Part shown: positions 50,385 through 55,688 of the stretch, one piece after another
Layout of the letters: each line of letters begins with the position of its first letter
Numbering within the stretch: the stretch's first letter is position 1
IMG/VR virus record: IMGVR_UViG_3300044547_001026
Coordinates: 1-55,913 of that record
Reading direction: 5' to 3' (one strand)
Source: a virus
DNA length: 55,913 nucleotides
Notes under the pieces: generated by a model
Databases searched by the model: none
What the model was told of the DNA's origin: nothing
Seen by the model: only the letters and a program-made list of their open reading frames with translations
Made by a program: the position numbers and the translations under genes

Positions 50385-50813
50385 ATGGAAAGAGATGACA
50401 ACATCGATGCCGTCAAAATGAGATTTGAGGCGGAGAAAATGAAATTAAGGGAAGAAAGGGAAAAAACAATTAAACAGTATTGGGAAAATTTACCAAAACT
50501 TAATAATCCTGAAGATGTACCAACACTCCCAAGAGTTGATGAAAAACAATGGAGGGAGTTTTATGTCCCAAAATTAATCGAAGCGGGAGCAATCCCAAAA
50601 AATGATTTAATTCATGGTCAAATTTATATTGGTGAACATAGAAACACAACCATCGCAAGATGGAATCAAGAAACAGATAAATTTGTACACATGAGATATA
50701 AGTTTGGTTGGAGAGAAGATGAATGTAATCACTTTGAGGATGATAATGGATTTGCGTTGTTTGTACCAATTAGATTGGGTACACAAGAAGAATGGGATGA
50801 AAGAATTAAATAA
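50385..50813 (+). CDS. Hypothetical protein inside the tRNA array
   Basis: 142 residues from the ATG at 50385; an earlier in-frame start would lie inside tRNA-Trp and is rejected. A charged helical N-terminus (AVKMRFEAEKMKLREEREKT) leads to a middle with Pro and Trp (LPRVDEKQWREFYVPKLIEA) and a beta-rich end (FVHMRYKFGWREDECNHFED). No motif recognised. It sits between tRNA-Trp and tRNA-Arg and may be expressed from the tRNA transcript. Confidence 0.6.
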   Translation: MERDDNIDAVKMRFEAEKMKLREEREKTIKQYWENLPKLNNPEDVPTLPRVDEKQWREFYVPKLIEAGAIPKNDLIHGQIYIGEHRNTTIARWNQETDKFVHMRYKFGWREDECNHFEDDNGFALFVPIRLGTQEEWDERIK

Positions 50814-50820
50814 TTAAGTT

Positions 50821-50894
50821 ACTCTCGTAGTTCAATGGATTAGAACATTTCACTACGGATGAAAGGGTTGGGAGTTCGAGTCTCTCCGAGAGTA
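50821..50894 (+). tRNA. tRNA-Arg(ACG)
   Basis: Acceptor ACTCTCG/CGAGAGT perfect; anticodon stem TTTCA/TGAAA, loop CTACGGA, anticodon ACG. Decoding of CGN would require A34-to-inosine editing by host TadA. Confidence 0.9.
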
Positions 50895-50899
50895 CGATA

Positions 50900-50971
50900 A
50901 GGTCAGTTTGGTCGTGGAGGCCGGTTAGTCTGCAAAATTAACGGAGTTGGTTCGATTCCAACATTGACCTC
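50900..50971 (+). tRNA. tRNA-Cys(GCA)
   Basis: Acceptor AGGTCAG/TTGACCT with wobble; anticodon stem TTAGT/ATTAA with one G-T, loop CTGCAAA, anticodon GCA. Confidence 0.85.
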
Positions 50972-50976
50972 AATAT

Positions 50977-51051
50977 GGTGGATATAGTTCAGTTGGTTAG
51001 AACGTCTGATTGTGGTTCAGAAGGTCGCCGGTTCGAATCCGGTTATTCACC
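50977..51051 (+). tRNA. tRNA-His(GTG)
   Basis: G at 50977 is the encoded G-1 that pairs with the C discriminator. Acceptor GTGGATA/TATTCAC, anticodon stem TCTGA/TCAGA, loop TTGTGGT, anticodon GTG. Confidence 0.9.
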
Positions 51052-51057
51052 CCATAT

Positions 51058-51131
51058 TGGAATATAACTCAGTTGGTTAGAGTGTCATCCTGATACGGTG
51101 AAAGTCGGTGGTTCGAGTCCACCTATTCCAA
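51058..51131 (+). tRNA. tRNA-Ile(GAT)
   Basis: Acceptor TGGAATA/TATTCCA perfect; anticodon stem TCATC/GGTGA, loop CTGATAC, anticodon GAT. Confidence 0.9.
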
Positions 51132-51138
51132 CAAACAT

Positions 51139-51212
51139 TGCGGGGTGGTCTGGAGAGGTTCCAGCTCGGTCTCATAAGCCGAATCACGTGGGTTCGATTC
51201 CCACTCCCGCAA
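51139..51212 (+). tRNA. tRNA-Met(CAT) or tRNA-Ile2
   Basis: Acceptor TGCGGGG/TCCCGCA; anticodon stem TCGGT/GCCGA, loop CTCATAA, anticodon CAT. The three G-C pairs of initiator anticodon stems are absent, so it is elongator Met or a lysidine-modified Ile2; sequence alone does not decide. Confidence 0.88.
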
Positions 51213-51225
51213 CTTTTTAAAAACA

Positions 51226-51257
51226 TTTTGAAGTGTGACTTTTATTATGTATATTTG
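51226..51257 (+). promoter_or_regulatory. Host-type promoter inside the tRNA array
   Basis: TTTTG (51226-51230), 19-nt spacer, TATATTTG (51250-51257): a full match to the Bacteroidota promoter, placed before tRNA-Thr and immediately followed by a boxA-like site. Confidence 0.75.
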
Positions 51258-51260
51258 AAA

Positions 51261-51272
51261 TGTTCTTTGATT
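51261..51272 (+). promoter_or_regulatory. boxA-like antitermination site 2
   Basis: TGTTCTTTGATT, 3 nt after the -7 box at 51250 and 4 nt before tRNA-Thr. Confidence 0.55.
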
Positions 51273-51276
51273 TAAT

Positions 51277-51350
51277 GCCTCCTTAGCTCAGTTGGCCGGA
51301 GCGCCTCACTTGTAATGAGGATGTCGGCGGTTCGAATCCGTCAGGAGGCT
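51277..51350 (+). tRNA. tRNA-Thr(TGT)
   Basis: Acceptor GCCTCCT/AGGAGGC perfect; anticodon stem CCTCA/TGAGG, loop CTTGTAA, anticodon TGT. The discriminator T is followed by an encoded CCA. Confidence 0.93.
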
Positions 51351-51355
51351 CCATT

Positions 51356-51428
51356 GGTCCCGTGGTTGAATGGTTACAATTCCACCCTGTCACGGTGCGA
51401 GGTACGGGTTCGAATCCCGTCGGGACCG
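51356..51428 (+). tRNA. tRNA-Asp(GTC)
   Basis: Acceptor GGTCCCG/CGGGACC perfect; loop CTGTCAC gives anticodon GTC; first anticodon-stem pair is a C-C mismatch, the other four pair. Confidence 0.9.
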
Positions 51429-51640
51429 CGTTGAGTAAGAGATACTCACTAAGTTTGGTAACGTTCTTTCAAGATGTTATAGTTGTCGCCTTCCACAACT
51501 TTAAAGAGGAGGTCGTCGGAGTATGGTCGTAACAAAACCACCGAGTATGTTTGACGTTTATGTGCGGGTAAGACCGTCTCGTGTTTTCAATACGAAAACA
51601 GAAGAAAAATCTACTCATTGGAATCTCAGGTGGGAAAATT
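51429..51640 (+). ncRNA. 212-nt structured spacer between tRNA-Asp and tRNA-Ser
   Basis: No convincing ORF. Several perfect hairpins are visible: TGAGTA/TACTCA (51432-51448), AGTTGT/ACAACT (51481-51500), a two-part stem TCGG..TGGT/ACCACCGA (51516-51544) and TGTTTTC/GAAAACA (51582-51600). The density of paired arms is higher than expected for neutral spacer and suggests a folded RNA excised with the tRNAs. Identity unknown. Confidence 0.45.
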
Positions 51641-51726
51641 GGAAGGATGGCAGAGTTGGTCTATCGCATCGGTCTTGAAAACCGAAGTACTGAAAGGTAC
51701 CGTGGGTTCGAATCCTACTCCTTCCG
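51641..51726 (+). tRNA. tRNA-Ser(TGA)
   Basis: Acceptor GGAAGGA/TCCTTCC perfect; anticodon stem TCGGT/ACCGA, loop CTTGAAA, anticodon TGA; long variable arm (AGTACTGAAAGGTAC) as expected for Ser. Confidence 0.93.
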
Positions 51727-51737
51727 CAAACGATTGT

Positions 51738-51749
51738 TGTTCTTTGACA
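51738..51749 (+). promoter_or_regulatory. boxA-like antitermination site 3
   Basis: TGTTCTTTGACA, identical to site 1, between tRNA-Ser and the membrane coiled-coil gene. Confidence 0.6.
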
Positions 51750-51772
51750 AATTAAAAACAAAATTAAAAGAT

Positions 51773-52063
51773 ATGGATACATTATCATTTATTTTAGGAA
51801 TGTCCTCGGTGGTGGTTATCGCAATTGCGGTAGTTGCTGTTAAAGGATTTTTTAAGGTCAGAAATGTTGAGAAACACTTCAATGAATACAAACAAAACTT
51901 TACAGTTGAGTTTGATAATAGAACAAAAGATATTCATGATAGTATGAATCGTGTGAATGATGAATTACATCGTAGAATTGATAACACAGAAAGAGAAGTC
52001 TTTTCCCAATTAGACTCTCGATTAGATAAATTGGAAACTAAGTTAACGAGCCGTAAGGCATAA
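51773..52063 (+). CDS. Membrane-anchored coiled-coil protein in the tRNA array
   Basis: 96 residues from the ATG at 51773; a longer in-frame reading would run through tRNA-Ser and is rejected. One N-terminal membrane helix (FILGMSSVVVIAIAVVAVKG) is followed by a long charged helix (DSMNRVNDELHRRIDNTERE, SQLDSRLDKLETKLTSRKA). Topology resembles inner-membrane spanin-like or Rz-like proteins, but no partner was found. It follows a boxA-like site by 23 nt. Confidence 0.65.
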   Translation: MDTLSFILGMSSVVVIAIAVVAVKGFFKVRNVEKHFNEYKQNFTVEFDNRTKDIHDSMNRVNDELHRRIDNTEREVFSQLDSRLDKLETKLTSRKA

Positions 52064-52097
52064 TAAATAAATCGTTAAAGACAACAATCGTTTATAT

Positions 52098-52169
52098 GGC
52101 CCTTTCGACTATCGGTTAGGTCGTCAGGTTTTCATCCTGAAAAGTCGGGTTCGATTCCCGGAGGGGCTA
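52098..52169 (+). tRNA. tRNA-Glu(TTC)
   Basis: Acceptor GGCCCTT/AGGGGCT with wobble pairs as in other Bacteroidota Glu tRNAs; anticodon stem TCAGG/CCTGA, loop TTTTCAT, anticodon TTC. Confidence 0.88.
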
Positions 52170-52192
52170 CAATGGAATTAAATTAAACCAAT

Positions 52193-52432
52193 ATGTTAGA
52201 AAGAATATTAGGAATTTACGAAGATGAAGGATTACTTATCGCTGATGGATTCGATGATGCAGTAATTGGAATTGATGAATCGTCAATGAGAGTAATCTAT
52301 TCGGTTGCCAAATGTCTCCACATTTTAGAACGTGATATGGAGATGATTGATGCGATTGAATACTTTGAATTTAACGTAAAAGGCGCATACGTTGGAGACA
52401 AGACTCCGATATGGTGTGAAGATTTTTTTTAA
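52193..52432 (+). CDS. Small conserved phage protein
   Basis: 79 residues: LERILGIYEDEGLLIADGFD, then AVIGIDESSMRVIYSVAKCL and DAIEYFEFNVKGAYVGDKTP, ending IWCEDFF. I recall similar 80-residue proteins from many T4-like and marine phages; their function is unknown. It is acidic and probably cytosolic. It lies between tRNA-Glu and a 3-helix membrane gene 2 nt downstream. Confidence 0.75.
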   Translation: MLERILGIYEDEGLLIADGFDDAVIGIDESSMRVIYSVAKCLHILERDMEMIDAIEYFEFNVKGAYVGDKTPIWCEDFF

Positions 52433-52434
52433 TT

Positions 52435-52644
52435 ATGATTAATTATTTAGGTTACTTCGCAACATTCTTAACTCTACTTTCTTTTTCTTTTAAAAATATT
52501 ACAAAATTAAGAATTGTTAGTTCAACGTCATGTGTGTTTTGGATTGTTTATGGGTGTTTAAAAAATGATTATCCAATCATCAGCACAAATGTTTTAATAA
52601 TCATAATACATGTGTACTACCTACTAAAAACAAAAAATAAATAA
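52435..52644 (+). CDS. Three-helix membrane protein, SemiSWEET/YgjV-like
   Basis: 69 residues with three hydrophobic segments: YLGYFATFLTLLSFSFKNIT, SSTSCVFWIVYGCLKNDYPI and STNVLIIIIHVYYLL. The opening GYxAxxLTxxSF, the central WxxYG and the Asn in the third helix follow the MtN3-like three-helix bundle of SemiSWEET sugar transporters and of YgjV-type proteins. Two such bundles would form one transporter. Which of the two relatives it is cannot be told. It is coupled to the preceding gene by a 2-nt gap. Confidence 0.6.
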   Translation: MINYLGYFATFLTLLSFSFKNITKLRIVSSTSCVFWIVYGCLKNDYPIISTNVLIIIIHVYYLLKTKNK

Positions 52645-52651
52645 ACTTTTG

Positions 52652-52659
52652 TATATTTG
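52652..52659 (+). promoter_or_regulatory. Host-type promoter -7 box
   Basis: TATATTTG just after the membrane-protein gene; no good TTTG element 19 nt upstream. It starts a short unit ending at the terminator at 52808. Confidence 0.5.
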
Positions 52660-52661
52660 TA

Positions 52662-52842
52662 TATACTTATTAAAACAATGATGAACTTGGATAACATACA
52701 ACAACTGTCTAACAACCCGATAAGTGGTAATGGGAGAGGTACGTATTTATGTCACCCAAGTTCGGAATCCAAATGAATGTAAGAATTTTAAACTCTATAC
52801 TCACGAGACCCGAACATCCCAAAAAGATTTTCGGGTTTTTTG
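52662..52842 (+). ncRNA. Short transcription unit with possible 31-codon ORF
   Basis: A TATATTTG box at 52652 and a terminator at 52808-52842 bound about 180 nt. A long-range 8-bp stem GAACTTGG (52683-52690) with CCAAGTTC (52756-52763) encloses most of it. The same region can be read from ATG 52681 to TGA 52774-52776 as 31 residues (MNLDNIQQLSNNP..., Cys near the end). Either a small regulatory RNA or a micropeptide mRNA is possible. Confidence 0.45.
52808..52842 (+). terminator. Terminator-like hairpin
   Basis: ACCCGAA (52808-52814) pairs with TTCGGGT (52830-52836), loop 15 nt, followed by a T run. Confidence 0.6.
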
Positions 52843-52870
52843 TTTTTAGAGATATTCTTTTGTATATTTG
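52836..52870 (+). promoter_or_regulatory. Host-type promoter before tRNA-Leu(TAA)
   Basis: TTTTTTG ending at 52842, 20-nt spacer, TATATTTG at 52863-52870, with a boxA-like site 6 nt downstream. Confidence 0.65.
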
Positions 52871-52876
52871 TGATGT

Positions 52877-52888
52877 AGTTCTTTGACA
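52877..52888 (+). promoter_or_regulatory. boxA-like antitermination site 4
   Basis: AGTTCTTTGACA, one base from sites 1 and 3, between the promoter at 52836 and tRNA-Leu. Confidence 0.55.
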
Positions 52889-52904
52889 TGTTGGTGAAAA
52901 AAAT

Positions 52905-52989
52905 GCTGAGGTGATGGAATGGTAGACATGACAGACTTAAAATCTGTTGAGTAGTAATGCTCGTGTGGGTTCGACTCCCATCCTCAGTA
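52905..52989 (+). tRNA. tRNA-Leu(TAA)
   Basis: Acceptor GCTGAGG/CCTCAGT; anticodon stem ACAGA/TCTGT, loop CTTAAAA, anticodon TAA; long variable arm as expected for Leu. Confidence 0.92.
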
Positions 52990-52990
52990 C

Positions 52991-53193
52991 AAAAAACAAT
53001 ACCTTACATAAGACGGATTAGCACCGTTGAAAGGAACCTTGGCTTCAATCGGAGTAATTACCGTAACCGAAGTAATAATGACCCAAGGTACTATGTGATG
53101 GACCCTGCTCTATGGTGCACTCATAACAGGTGAACAGTAAACTATGTTCAATCAAATTCAAAACCACGGTGAGCGTGGAAGGTATTGTTTTTT
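52991..53193 (+). ncRNA. 203-nt structured RNA closed by a perfect 15-bp stem
   Basis: AAAAAACAATACCTT (52991-53005) pairs perfectly with 53179-53193. Inside are ACCTTGG/CCAAGGT (53036-53042 with 53083-53089), CTTC/GAAG nested in it (53043-53046 with 53069-53072), GCACC/GGTGC (53021-53025 with 53114-53118), TGAACA/TGTTCA (53131-53136 with 53145-53150) and CCACG/CGTGG (53164-53168 with 53174-53178), the last stacking directly on the closing stem. It lies between tRNA-Leu and tRNA-Arg and has no convincing ORF. The 3' arm ends in a T run and could also act as terminator. Not recognised as a known RNA class. Confidence 0.65.
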
Positions 53194-53200
53194 ATTTAAC

Positions 53201-53275
53201 GCACCCGTAGCTCAGCTGGATTAGAGCAACTGCCTTCTAAGCAGTAGGTCACAGGTTCGAATCCTGTCGGGTGTA
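53201..53275 (+). tRNA. tRNA-Arg(TCT)
   Basis: Acceptor GCACCCG/CGGGTGT; anticodon stem ACTGC/GCAGT, loop CTTCTAA, anticodon TCT (reads AGA, a frequent Arg codon here). Confidence 0.92.
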
Positions 53276-53316
53276 CAAATGGAGTCCTTTACTTTATCCT
53301 TTTATATTCATATAAT

Positions 53317-53961
53317 ATGGAAAAAAGTATGAGATATAAAAAAAAATTAAACAGTGAGTGTAAATGGTGTGGGGAAACCTTTAATGTAGAAGATAAACCA
53401 AAAGGTTTCATGGCAAATCATAGTAGATGGTGTGTAAAAAACCCAAATAAAAATGATTACATGAAAACTCTATCAAAAAATAGAAAATCAATTACCGAAG
53501 AATCCAGAAAATTGGCAGGAAAATCGATATCGAAAGCATGGGAAAACGGTTCGTATTCTCATGTTAAGTTTAATAGCTTCCAAGGAAGAACACACACCGA
53601 AGAAGCGAAAGAAAAAATAAGAAGAGCACAACTATTATTAAATTACCGAAGACTTAGAAAACATCAAGTAATGTATAAAGATGTGTTATTAGATAGTAGT
53701 TGGGAATTAGCGTTAGCAATCCGTTTAGATGAATTAAACATAAAATGGATACGACCTGAACGCATTATGTGGATTGATAAAAATAATTTAAAACGTTCAT
53801 ATTATCCTGATTTTTATTTAAACGATTATGATATGTATTTGGACCCAAAAAATCCAGCGGCATATCAAAATCAAATTGAAAAAATTGAAATTTTAAAAAA
53901 CACAATTCCAAATTTAAAGTTCATTTTAAGTTTGAAAGAATGTAAGGAGTTTAACATATAG
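53317..53961 (+). CDS. Homing endonuclease with NUMOD3 and PD-(D/E)xK-like nuclease domain
   Basis: 214 residues. An N-terminal zinc-binding element has Cys15, Cys18, His35 and Cys39. A NUMOD3-type motif, GRTHTEEAKEKIRRAQ, lies at 89-104. The C-terminal half has Glu129 (SSWELALA), Asp164 (YYPDFYL) and Asp175-x-Lys177 (YLDPKNP), the acidic/Lys pattern of PD-(D/E)xK nucleases. It is free-standing between tRNA-Arg and tRNA-Pro, as mobile endonucleases in phage tRNA clusters often are. Target unknown; a tRNA gene or adjacent spacer is likely. Confidence 0.8.
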   Translation: MEKSMRYKKKLNSECKWCGETFNVEDKPKGFMANHSRWCVKNPNKNDYMKTLSKNRKSITEESRKLAGKSISKAWENGSYSHVKFNSFQGRTHTEEAKEKIRRAQLLLNYRRLRKHQVMYKDVLLDSSWELALAIRLDELNIKWIRPERIMWIDKNNLKRSYYPDFYLNDYDMYLDPKNPAAYQNQIEKIEILKNTIPNLKFILSLKECKEFNI

Positions 53962-54033
53962 GGAATTAGCGTAGTTCGGTATCGCGCTTGGTTTGGGACC
54001 AAGAGGTCGTCAGTTCGAATCTGGCATTCCCTA
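53960..54033 (+). tRNA. tRNA-Pro(TGG)
   Basis: Acceptor AGGGAAT/ATTCCCT perfect; anticodon stem CTTGG/CCAAG, loop TTTGGGA, anticodon TGG. Its first base overlaps the endonuclease stop codon. Confidence 0.92.
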
Positions 54034-54038
54034 CAAAT

Positions 54039-54112
54039 TCCTCGATAGCTCAGTCGGTTAGAGCATTTGACTGTTAATCAAAGGGTCCCAAGTTCGAGTC
54101 TTGGTCGGGGAG
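54039..54112 (+). tRNA. tRNA-Asn(GTT)
   Basis: Acceptor TCCTCGA/TCGGGGA; anticodon stem TTTGA/TCAAA, loop CTGTTAA, anticodon GTT. Confidence 0.92.
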
Positions 54113-54121
54113 CAAATAAAT

Positions 54122-54195
54122 ACCTTCGTAGGAGAACTGGTATATCCACTGCACTTAGGATGCAGATTTTGTGGGTTCGAATCCCACCGAAGGTA
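54122..54195 (+). tRNA. tRNA with anticodon TAG but short (class I) variable loop
   Basis: Acceptor ACCTTCG/CGAAGGT, D-stem GGA/TCC, anticodon stem CTGCA/TGCAG with loop CTTAGGA (anticodon TAG, G37) and T-stem GTGGG/CCCAC are all perfect. The variable loop is only 5 nt (ATTTT), whereas Leu tRNAs are class II with a long arm. It should read CUA codons, but its aminoacylation identity is uncertain. Confidence 0.85.
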
Positions 54196-54200
54196 CAAAT

Positions 54201-54328
54201 AGTCAGGTGGCGGAAAGATTACGGCGCTGGGATAAAAACTGGGGCCTTGATAATCGTGGTAGACGCCCTGTTTCTAGACGATGGCCGAAAGCAAGATTTC
54301 GGTACAGGTTCAAATCCTGTCCTGACTA
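54201..54328 (+). tRNA. Aberrant class II tRNA-Leu-like gene with D-loop insertion
   Basis: 128 nt with perfect acceptor AGTCAGG/CCTGACT, T-stem ACAGG/CCTGT and long variable arm CCGAAA/TTTCGG. The normal GGCGGAA and TGGTAGACGCC halves of a Leu D-arm are separated by about 41 extra nt (54216-54256). The best anticodon arm is CTGTT/GATGG with three wobble pairs, loop TCTAGAC, anticodon TAG and C instead of U at position 33. An alternative hairpin ATCGT..TAGA/TCTA..ACGAT (54253-54282) competes. It may be a decaying or intron-bearing tRNA. Confidence 0.5.
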
Positions 54329-54338
54329 CAAACATTAT

Positions 54339-54420
54339 TGGAAGGTGGGTGAGTGGTTAAAACCGACAGACTGTAAATCTGTTCCCATTGGGTACGGGGG
54401 TTCAAATCCCTCCCTTCCAA
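54339..54420 (+). tRNA. tRNA-Tyr(GTA)
   Basis: Acceptor TGGAAGG/CCTTCCA; anticodon stem ACAGA/TCTGT, loop CTGTAAA, anticodon GTA; class II variable arm as in bacterial Tyr tRNAs. Confidence 0.92.
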
Positions 54421-54436
54421 CTTAAAAATTATTATT

Positions 54437-55012
54437 ATGGCAAGAAGTAAAATTTTATCTGACTTATTAAAATCCATAACTCCTGAAATGGAAGAAAAGT
54501 GGAAACAGGAAAGAATGAATTATAAAAAAAGTTTAAGTATCGAATATCAATTGGGGTATTATGTTGGGTTGGAAATTGTACATCGTTACTTACCAACACT
54601 ATCAACTGATATGATTCAATCGAATTATGTAATTGAGGTATCTCAGATGGATTCTGAGGAGAACAAACGATTAGAAGTGGAATGGTTCACAACCACCAAA
54701 CACGGTGGAGAATGGGATGGTAAAAGTGATAACGGTAATAAAGAAAGATGGGATGATTTATTTGACCACAATAAAATGTTGGAGGTAAAATATCTACCAC
54801 ATACTTTAACATGTCACATGGATGTTTTGAACATCAACGACATGAAACAATTTAAAGAGGGAATAAGAACAAGTCTATGGGATTGTGATATGTGTTCATA
54901 TAATATCGATATCGAAAACATAAAAATTTATGACGATGAGGATATTAGATTTACAATTATTGAATTCACATTGGATTCATTAAATGATACTAAAACAGAT
55001 GAAGAGATTTAA
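54437..55012 (+). CDS. Hypothetical protein after the tRNA array
   Basis: 191 residues. A helical N-terminus (ARSKILSDLLKSITPEMEEK) and an aromatic strand segment (YQLGYYVGLEIVHRYLPTLS) are followed by a Trp/Lys-rich middle and a C-terminal part with two close Cys (WDCDMCSYNID) and beta strands (IRFTIIEFTLDSL). No motif is recognised. Its end overlaps the SGNH hydrolase start, so they are probably one operon. Confidence 0.65.
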   Translation: MARSKILSDLLKSITPEMEEKWKQERMNYKKSLSIEYQLGYYVGLEIVHRYLPTLSTDMIQSNYVIEVSQMDSEENKRLEVEWFTTTKHGGEWDGKSDNGNKERWDDLFDHNKMLEVKYLPHTLTCHMDVLNINDMKQFKEGIRTSLWDCDMCSYNIDIENIKIYDDEDIRFTIIEFTLDSLNDTKTDEEI

Positions 55013-55688
55013 GATTATATCAGTAGTGGTGGTAACACTAACAATTTTATTTGCGTCACTCATGTTAATTTCAAGTCAATCCTTGAAAAGTGTGAAGGTA
55101 AAAAAAGATGTGGTTAAATCACCGTCTTTAAATGTGGATACGGTTGTTGATGTGAATGGTAAACATGTTTTGTTTATTGGTGATTCTCACACCGCAAATC
55201 ATGACTTTGGTTGGCAAGTTATTCTGTGTCAGAAAACGGGGATGAAAATGAATAACACCGCAGTTATAGGTAAACACTTACCATGGATGGTATCTGTCGC
55301 AAGACAAACAATTTCACCCTATTATGATTATTGTTTTATCTACGGTGGTGCAAATGATATCCATGGAAATCGAAATCCATATTCTGTTGTTAAAGACGTT
55401 CAGAAGATTGTTGAGATGTGCACAATGAATGGGGTTGAGGCAATTGTTCTTACAGGGTTTAATGCAGAAGAATGTGTTAGACCGTTAAAAGGACAAGAAT
55501 TTTATCCAAAGGCGTACACTCGTTATCAAAAAATATTGATGGATAGTATCGTAGATGCAACTGTTGTTGATACAAGAGTGGTGGTGAGAACGGATTGCGG
55601 TGATTGGACTTGTCACATGCACCCAACGGGACATAGAAAAGTGGCAAACGCAGTTATTAAACAAATGAACTTTAAAACAAAAAACTGA
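54999..55688 (+). CDS. Membrane-anchored or secreted SGNH/GDSL hydrolase
   Basis: 229 residues from the ATG at 54999; a start at 54984 would add five residues before the signal. An N-terminal hydrophobic segment (IISVVVVTLTILFASLMLIS) is a signal anchor. Block I is GDSH (61-64, nucleophile Ser63), block III GGAND (116-120), and the C-terminal DWTCHMHPTGH carries the Asp/His pair. The enzyme is an esterase or deacetylase acting in the periplasm or at the cell surface. Substrates such as O-acetylated polysaccharide or peptidoglycan are inferred. Confidence 0.85.
   Translation: MKRFKIISVVVVTLTILFASLMLISSQSLKSVKVKKDVVKSPSLNVDTVVDVNGKHVLFIGDSHTANHDFGWQVILCQKTGMKMNNTAVIGKHLPWMVSVARQTISPYYDYCFIYGGANDIHGNRNPYSVVKDVQKIVEMCTMNGVEAIVLTGFNAEECVRPLKGQEFYPKAYTRYQKILMDSIVDATVVDTRVVVRTDCGDWTCHMHPTGHRKVANAVIKQMNFKTKN

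Noticed and set aside
49769-50416. Minus-strand ORFs across the tRNA genes
   Set aside because: They are antisense to tRNA-Ala, Phe, Lys, Val and Trp; translated tRNA sequence commonly gives such open frames.
54201-54328. Amber suppressor tRNA (anticodon CTA) with stop-codon recoding
   Set aside because: Reading CTA as the anticodon leaves three mismatches in the anticodon stem, and several genes here end normally with TAG (40315, 39245, 10515, 53961).
54067-54425. Plus-strand ORFs with VGSNPT-like text
   Set aside because: They are read-through of tRNA T-arms (GGTTCGAATCC), not genes.
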